Assembly (NCBI GenBank): GCA_947579605.1
Contig: OX388316.1
Span: 10,481,290 to 10,545,289 of the forward strand
Direction of reading: 5' to 3'
Length of the DNA stretch: 64,000 nucleotides
Source: Athripsodes cinereus
Taxonomy: Eukaryota; Arthropoda; Insecta; Trichoptera; Leptoceridae
Part shown: positions 56,047-64,000 of the stretch, in pieces
Layout of the letters: every line of letters starts with the position of its first letter
Position numbering within the stretch: the first letter of the stretch is position 1
The notes under the pieces: generated by a model
Told to the model about the DNA's origin: nothing
The model's database searches: none
The model's input: only the letters and a program-made list of their open reading frames with translations
Translations under genes and position numbers: made by a program

Positions 56047-58600
56047 ACGCGTAGATAAAGTACGCTTACTGAACTTCTATGATACAATATGTGTATGCTG
56101 TTACATGTGTAGGTACTCATATTGTTGATAGAGAATGTATATTACACCTAATGAAAAACTAGATCAAAGGGAAAAACTGATGAGGTTTTTATAATAATAT
56201 AATGTAATGTAATAATATTATAAAGGGGTGCGTTATAAAATATAATAGCACTTATTTTGAAAATACAACGCTTTAAATACACTAATCTAAAAAATAAAAT
56301 AATAAAGCCTACGTGATAATGTAACAATGACGGATGAAAAATATTTTCAAAGCGTTTGATAATAAACAGACTTGCATATCAACATGCAATAAATAATATT
56401 TTATATTTTTTGCTAAATATATTTCGTTTGATGGAAAACAATCGTAGAAACAATATGTGGACTAGTTACAAAACAGTACACATTTCGTCTTTCTTCTGAC
56501 TAACTGTCGTATCTGACATTTTTGGCGAAATCGAGTTATGATCACCAATGTGCATTTATATATGCCCTGCATGTTCTCACAAAAGATCACACCTGTAACT
56601 GTTACCGTTATCCTGGAAAAGCTTTCTGATTTGTTATCGTATTTACGAATTATTCTAAATAAAATGTGTTGTATCTACTAATTCCTCAAAATTTCATCAC
56701 AAAAATGATTCTGAGATATATAAGAATAGGTACAAATAAAATGATGTTTTGTATTTACACTGTATCATATAACTAGGAGAGACGAAAATTTGCCCGGCAA
56801 AACACTAAAAACGCTCTCTTAAACAATTTACATTTAGGCAGATACGACAGTTAGTCAGAAGAGGGACGATATTTTTGTCGAGCATTTGGAATAAATCATT
56901 AAATAAGTGACTATTAATGAATTTCAATGTCCAAAAATAGCTGAAAAATTGATTTTTTATGTGTTATTTTAGTTGGGTATGGGATGGGATGGGATGGGAA
57001 TAAGAGTATGGGAAATACAATACAAAAAATTTGCTAAAGAGTATATTTAAGTGGTCATGTTACAAACATATTGCAGTAAACCTTAAAATAAACACGATCG
57101 TATGTTAAATGTAAATCACGAAGAAATGCAAAGCTCGATGTTTCCGGTAGGTACGATGAATTTTCCATGGTCAGCAGAGGTAACGGGCAAACAAACCCCT
57201 TATCTACAGGCGGGTGGCTTCGATGCATGTACATGTACAATGTCCGGTATGTCATGCGGGGAATATTAAAACCTTCTGGAATCTAAATATTTACCCTCCA
57301 AATACTAAACCTACTGAATTCTGAAAAGCTTTACATTTATAAATGAAATAGGATGGAAAAAAATTAGGGTTAAGCAAATCAAAATTGAATCACAATGCAA
57401 ATATATTTGAAGTGGCAGATTGGAGAAGGTGTCTTAAAGTTCTGTGTGATGAGCTGGAATGCTTTGTGCATTAATATGACATGCATTGAAGACAGAACCC
57501 GTGTGTGGAAGTGGAAGGGAAAATATCCTTTATTTTATCAGCCGTGAGCATACATAATTGAAAATGTTTAGAAAAAATATAGAAAATGTCAAAGAAGTTG
57601 ATTAATTTTACTAAATGTGAGTTCACTTACTTCTTAAATTGGTAAAATAGTAAACAGAAAAATAAAGTTGCAGACAAAATTTCATTTGACTTAGGTATTA
57701 TTTGAGAAATAAAAGAATATTAAAAATTAATTATTTATATTAGACAGATTTATGTTATATATTAACTAATTCTTTAGTCACTAAAAGTATAAAATATCAG
57801 AAATTTACGTAGTACTGTTACATAATGTCAAAGTAAAAACAGTATGAAATTAACGAAATATATATTTGCTTTAACTATTCTGGATAAATTCTCCGAATTT
57901 TTTATTGTGTAAAATATAATACATATTTATACTTTACAACAGTCATTTTATTAAAATCTTCAAATAAACATATCCAGTTCAGGTAGATTGATCAATATTA
58001 TCGTAAATATAATTGTTAACTTAAGTTTATTAACACAAACCTCTCTCAAAATTTTCCATTGGGATAAGAAAATTGCGAAGGAGGTTTTATTTTGAAAATA
58101 ACAATTTTAATGAATTTAAAACAATCGAATAAAACAGAATATTGCAAACTTCATGAAAGTATATTGTTTCAGTTTGAGTTGGTAAATTAAGGTTGATTGA
58201 TGAAAAGTATTTAATTCCAATAACAATGGGGATTAAATTTATAAACAAGAACTTGTAGAAAAGTCCACCTTTTCTGTGTAGGCACAGCCTCGCTTAAGGA
58301 TGCCATAAAAAGTTTTTAAAAGCAACAACTTTGTGTTAGGTCAACTTCGTAATTTAATTTATATTTTTATTTCCTATAAACATACTTTTCTTTGCAATAC
58401 GGTATTCATATGGGGTGAATTTTGCCAGGCTACCAAAATGTTGTCAGCTTTTAGAAAGGTCTGAACTTGTAATTGCTCAATAAAAAACGATAAAATCTCC
58501 ATTGTCTCACATTAACTCAACTTTTTCATAGCGGGAAAAAGTAGCAGAAATTATTATAATTCAGTATTAACAAAACTTACTTTTTTTTCAATAGTTAATA
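56047..58600. other. AT-rich non-coding DNA
   Basis: No supported gene. A short (GGGAT)n array sits at 56976-57000. A mixed-composition patch at 57115-57260 has no recognised content. Confidence 0.4.
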
Positions 58601-58796
58601 GTGTATGAAGTTGAACCCAGAAGACCAGGCAGACCAGTGACCACCTGGATGTCCACAATTGCCAGGGACCTGAAGGAGTCAGAGTTGCGTTCGGAGGATG
58701 CAGGGGACCGGAAAACTTAGAATATGAGGACAAGGAGAGCCGACCCCAAGTAAATTGGATAAAGGCGAGAGCGAAGAAGAAGGTTATAGTGTGTGA
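58601..58796 (+). pseudogene. RTE-type reverse transcriptase C-terminal fragment
   Basis: The plus frame reads EVEPRRPGRPVTTWMSTIA, RDLKESELRSEDAGDRKT, a stop, then NMRTRRADPK followed by stops. GRP-x-x-x-W, then a segment ending in RADP, is the usual C-terminal tail of insect RTE-like endonuclease-reverse transcriptases. At least three stop codons and loss of everything upstream make it a fossil of a family distinct from the 1268-2809 element. Confidence 0.6.
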
Positions 58797-60310
58797 TGAC
58801 TAACTCATAAGTATACCTCTCAGACTCTTGGAGAAAATTCAGTCATAACGGCAGTGTGCTTAAGCTAATTTAACGATATATGTACTTACAATAGTTTCTA
58901 TAGTGATCCTTCCAGGTAAACAACTACTTCTTTAATTTTGCATTTGAATCACTGTTGGATTCCGTATGAACATTTTTTGTTCATTTTCGCTCACATTGTG
59001 TCGTTGGACGAATTTTTGCTTATTCATATCATCTCGTTTGAACACTCTAAATCACTCGCAAACGAGTGGATGGCCTTGAGAAAAATAGAATAGAATAGAA
59101 TAGAATCTCGTTTGAACACACCATTATTATTGATCAATTTTCTATTTGATCAACTAGTTAGATAAAAGAATGAAGCGCACAAAAAGGAAACAAGAACCAA
59201 AAGCAAAATAACGTTTGTAGATATAACAGTTATACTAAAGCCTTTTTATATTTCTTTTACTAAAATATACAAGTAGAATAAGAACGGTTTATTTGTTTTA
59301 AATTTCCACTCAACTCGAATTAACGCCATTGCAATAATATACATTGTTATTCTTACAAATGTTTACTTTAATCAAAACTCATCGCTACTGAGTTGAGCTG
59401 AGATATTTTAAGTACAACTCGAGTAGGTTTATCATACGACGTACATGGGTTCTTGGAATTCTGGGCAAAGGGGAATTAGAATTCGTATTCATTTGTACGT
59501 ATCTCGAAAAATGTTAGTGTACCTAATTCTGTAGTATTTTTGATACGGGAAAGACGATGGTTCAATCTGAGTTATATACTGAGAATGGCTTATGTGTACT
59601 TGTCATGTAATTATGACAGTAAATCAAAAATGACACTGCCCTTCCATTCACAAAGTTGCCGATCATCTGCATAAGCTTCTAACGCCATCAGAGACTTAAG
59701 GATGTCGTGGGAAGAAGTGACTAATTGGTATAGAATCGCTATGAATGGAAAAGGCTTTTTCCTAGTGCTCTCGAGAGGAGTATGAAAGGGGATAAAAGAT
59801 CTTTGAATATTCTTAGTTCACAACAATCGTTGGAGTGTACTGTTGGAAAAGAGTGTATTATGATATTCTTCGAAAATAGAATATGAACGATTTTGAGTAA
59901 ATTAAAATTTTCATTCAACATAGTCATTCATATACTTTAAAACGAAACAACGTATTTTTTTAATTAAATTATTATTCTTTTTAATACCTACCAGCATAAT
60001 CACACGTAGTGAAGATTAACAAAAGCTTTTAAAAAACTGCTATGTTTTGATAAAAATAATATACTTACGTTACGAAATATTTTTATAGGTTCCTCGCAAA
60101 GAACTAGGTATAATATTTATATAGTCAGAAGTGCTTTTTGACATTGTTTAAAAATATTCCTATCCCTAGATATTTTATAAGAAAAATATATCGAAAAATG
60201 AAGAAAAGATGCATTACGTATTTGAAGTAGGTGTTTACAATATTTATTATAACGATCGCCCCGCAAAGAATTGGTTCTTTTCCGAAAGTTTTTGAGTGTC
60301 CGGTAAAAGG
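58797..60310. other. AT-rich non-coding DNA
   Basis: No gene found. An (ATAGA)n run at about 59086-59105 following mixed sequence could be a retroelement tail. Confidence 0.4.
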
Positions 60311-60468
60311 CAGGTGTTCGAAAAATAAAAACATTTTAAATCTAAAATTCACCCATCCTGAATATCTCAATTTTATGTTGGCACGGAGAGCAGCTTGAAT
60401 GTTTATTGCATGCAGCTAGTCTGCTGGCTACCCCGCTTGAGGGATATGCCGTGGTGGTAAAGTAGTTA
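60311..60468 (+). repeat. Dispersed repeat family P, near full-length copy
   Basis: CAGGTGTTCGAAAAATAAAA, CATTTTAAATCTAAAATTCA, CCCATCCTGAATATCTCAAT, GGCACGGAGAGCAGCTTGAA and GTCTGCTGGCTACCCCGCTT, ending in ATGCCGTGGTGGTA. It is close to 31335-31508. Confidence 0.7.
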
Positions 60469-63214
60469 TAGTAGCAGTGTTTATAAAAATAATTTTTGAT
60501 GTAAAACTATATTACAACAACGCTTTTATTCACTTTTTCTTTGGATAAAAAAGAACATCTTGGGAAAATTTATAAATTGTTAAAATGTAATTATAAAACG
60601 TTCGTCGATAGTACGGTAGTAGTTAAAAAACTGAATTCGAAAACTATGTATATTATTATACTCTCACAGAAAGACTTTCTGATAATTTTTGAGTTATATG
60701 TATAAACTGAAATAATGACATATTATGAATAAGCACTTAAAACACGTTGATTTGAGTCATTTTTGACTATTCCCTTGAGTGTTTTTATACGTGCCTACTG
60801 TATAATGATGAAAAATGTTTTTTTTTTTATGATGGGTCGCAAGTATAACACTCGTAGGTATATGAAATACAACAACACACACGTCTTTTTTTCGATAGGA
60901 CGTAGCTTTCTTTCCACTTCACCAGATATTAACAATCATAAATAAACCTTCTCGAATACTCCTACAATACAAAGTATTCAGATAAATATTAAGGCAAGGT
61001 AGTGGTTGTATAAGTATCTGATATTAAATATAATAATATGATCTAGCGGTATTAGTAGCCCCTCATCGATATTCAATCGAAATTGAGAATTGCTGAGAAA
61101 AATGAATGGAAGAATGAAAAGAGAAAGGGATTAAATAATATCTAAGCTCGGTGAAGTTGATAAATCGCAACAAACGAAAAATATAAGCGAACATGCTTGT
61201 TATGAGAATCATTCTAAACATAAGCAGCTTATGATGTTTACTTTGCTTACAGAACCCTACCACATTATTAAGACCCTTAGAAAATCATTCAAACATCATC
61301 TACATAAGCCTATTTTGTTTTAATACTACAGATTTAATCAACATCATTTCAAATTCGTAGAACTGAGAGCTAAAAGAAATGAAACGGAAACGAAAAGTAT
61401 TATAATGATCAACATAATGAAATAAATGTTATTATTTTGTTAATGTTTTTTGACATTTATATTGTAAAATGTCAAAAAAACATACAACGAAATCGAATCT
61501 GATTTCACCCACAGTTAAAATGATAGTACAAAAACTTCTTTGTACAGGTTCGCGAAGTTATGGTGGTGATATGATTAAAACATTACATGGTACGGTGGTG
61601 ATTAAAACTTCTCTTCATACATTATTCATTTGTTCCACTAATTCACTCTAACTCGTATTCATTTCGTTTATAAATATTCAACCGGATATAAATGCCGAGC
61701 GTCAACAAATGGCCGGTCCTAAGGCGTGGAACTAGAACAGAAGCTTATTACAAAAATGTTACACAAGTAGGGGATGGGAAAATCGAGAATGAAATTCCTA
61801 CAGCGGCAGCGAAAAACCCCTAGAGAAAATAAATGTTATATTATGAAATTCGTTTTGCATTCTCGTAAAGCACTCATCGTGTGCAACAGATCGTAAGTAT
61901 TCACAAGATATTGCTTTTCCCTTTCGGGCATTCCATGCGGACATTTCGGTGCTAGGAGCGAAAACTTTATTAAGAACTAAAATAATAATATGTTGTGGAT
62001 GTACCCAGTGACATTATCTGCTCACATCGCATATGGTGCAAATAAAAACTATTAAATATAGAACATCCTATATGAGGTATTGTGAGAAACTATAAAATAA
62101 ACATATTTATAAGAAATTCATTTTTGCATAACAATGAAATTTTACAAATAACAAAGTGTAAATTGGAACTAGGTTTGAATTACTCATAGTATACAAGTAC
62201 AATATAATCTGGCTAAATAGCTTTCAGAGCGTCCGTTTTATTGATATTTTATACCAACTGTTATATTCTTTTTTAATTCGTCAAAGTAAAGTTAAAATGG
62301 ATGATCACAATATAATACAACAAATTGATCTAAAATAAACTAAGTGAATAGTATTTTTATTTCTTTCATATCTATAACAATTGACATGGGAAAGTCTAGA
62401 CAAAATTTAAAATAGCCAAAATATTACTTAACATAATTTATAATATAAAATGACAATAACCAGCAATATTGTTATTTATACTCCATTACTAGTTTATTCC
62501 TAATACTATGTTAATATAACTGTAGGTATATTATGTGTAAATATTTGAAACCCTTAATGCACCAATCAATAGGTTAATAATACTATTGGATAAAGTCGTT
62601 CGAGCGGAACATTATGCCACTGAATATTTTAAATGTTTCGTTTTAATTATAAATTAATAGGAATGTACAATGAGACATTTCAATAATTCCCATTCCCCTT
62701 TGTTCTGTCAAAGCGGGAAATATGTTCAACAATAATTGCGTATTTAACTTAAAACTCCCTAATTGGAATGTCAAATCATGTAAATAATTAAACGTAAAGA
62801 GGGAAAACTCGAGTATGATGTTATGTTGTAAAATATTTAATATTTAGTGGAAAGTTCGTTTGAAGTGGAATACTAATAACATATAAAACAGTTCAAGATA
62901 TTTTACAGATCATAACAAAGTCCTAAATGGAATTTTCGATGTACAGTATTTAATTTATTTATTCCATCTTAATGTTCTGTTTAGGTAAAGATTACTTCGT
63001 TTGTACATAATCTCCCACAGGTGGGTTGGGCTAAAATTATACAGATAAAATTGTTCAGCATATATATCTTTCATAAAAAATTCAAAGTAAACTAAAATAT
63101 CACAGCTGTATGTATGTATTTGAAAAGTAATATACTTTAAACTCTAGATATTTTCGAATTATTAAATATGAAATAAAAAAAAATCTTCATCATTAATGGT
63201 GATAATGATGATTT
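60469..63214. other. AT-rich non-coding DNA
   Basis: I recognise no gene, RNA or bounded element here. Confidence 0.4.
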
Positions 63215-63255
63215 TTATTTTTTTATTTATTCATTCTTTACTGTACATTGATAAT
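63215..63255 (-). mobile_element. LINE 3' tail scrap
   Basis: On the minus strand ATGTACAGTAAAGAATGAAT followed by AAATAAAAA matches the terminal bases of the 11255-11390 LINE end. Only about 40 bp survive. Confidence 0.45.
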
Positions 63256-64000
63256 GTAAGATGATTTTTTATTCATTGACAAATTTTGGAATATTAGAAT
63301 TTCGAGTTTTGTTGGTTTATGGAACTATAGAGTCGATTTATACAACAATTTAAAATATCGTTTGCCAACAAAACACCATGCAATTTAAATATTAATTGAA
63401 AAGAGCTTTTCAACGTCCCCTACCAGAAAAAGGAAGATTTTATTTATAAATATTTATAGGTAAGTGAAAAATAATTTGTTTTTGGAAATGAGTGTGAGGA
63501 TGGGAGATAGAGTGAACGAATTATTAAACATGTTGCGAGGGATGGTCGACATATTAAATAAAAATGATTTCAAAATACTTTTTAAAACATCATTTCACCA
63601 AAGCTAATTGATGTATATATAATATTATCTGATAGATCCTTGAAAACACAATACTGACAGCTTGAAATGATAAAATAACGAAAAATTACATTAATTCATA
63701 TAAATCTAAAAAAAAAGTTTTTCTTTCCATAAAACAATTACAAATAATTGCTGTAGTATGTATAGAAAAAATACCAACCAATTCGCCATAATGTTTATTT
63801 TTATCAAGGTGCTTCATAACACGTTTTTTACAAGTAAGATTTTTTAAAGAATACATTAGTTCTTTCAAGCGTATAAATTTTACAAAAGAGAACAAGTTTA
63901 TTCAATATTATGTACTGAAATCGCATAAAATAAATTAAGCGACAAAAACATTACAAACTCTCACACATTCTAAAGTTACGAAAATGTTTCTATGGTAAAA
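63256..64000. other. AT-rich non-coding DNA
   Basis: Nothing recognised up to the end of the window. Confidence 0.4.

Overview
The window looks like non-coding, repeat-dense DNA from an insect, most likely a moth or butterfly. It is strongly AT-rich, has many TACCTAC/GTAGGTA stretches, and carries CTAGT-ending Helitrons, R1-like, RTE-like and Jockey/CR1-like LINEs, tRNA-derived SINEs and numerous fold-back elements. There is no bacterial-style gene organisation. One run of exactly 200 N (53853-54052) is an assembly gap.

The only host-gene coding sequence I can support is a 98-nt exon on the minus strand (13100-13197). Its 32 complete codons match the N-terminal start of the WD-repeat domain of tomosyn (STXBP5 family, a SNARE regulator). 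If that is right, everything to its right in this window (about 50 kb) is probably a long 5' intron of tomosyn, or intron plus upstream DNA, and everything to its left is the next intron.

Layout. 0-10 kb: a 5'-truncated RTE-like LINE with a 17-bp target duplication (1268-2821), a promoter-motif-bearing inverted-repeat element (6753-7280) and a 151-bp MITE (9895-10045). 10-20 kb: LINE 3' ends, the tomosyn exon, a Helitron (16265-16623) and a second RTE-like copy (16874-17616). 20-32 kb: a SPIN-like hAT element with a perfect 8-bp duplication (19975-20215), a second Helitron, a Penelope-like remnant with two inverted hammerhead-like motifs inside a 17-bp duplication (25703-26106), and three Jockey/CR1-like pseudogenes. 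32-37 kb: an R1-clade LINE with an intact 1053-aa ORF2 and the end of ORF1, head-to-head with a young LINE-type 3' end. 38-43 kb: fold-backs and a SINE. 43.6-49.4 kb: a complete, apparently very young 5.8-kb LTR retrotransposon whose only ORF is a Gag-like protein with a C-terminal hydrophobic segment. 50-64 kb: an identical copy of the 37-kb 3' end, SINEs, microsatellites and LINE debris.

The most unusual item is the Gag-only LTR element: two 1.72-kb LTRs that differ by one CT unit, a 4-bp duplication, a single Gag-like ORF with no zinc knuckle and no pol, and a possible intron inside the LTR. It must depend on enzymes made elsewhere. The autonomous-looking machinery in the window is the R1-like ORF2 and the RTE-like reverse transcriptase; neither is an LTR-type enzyme. 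All alignments were done by eye, so family names are given with matching caution.
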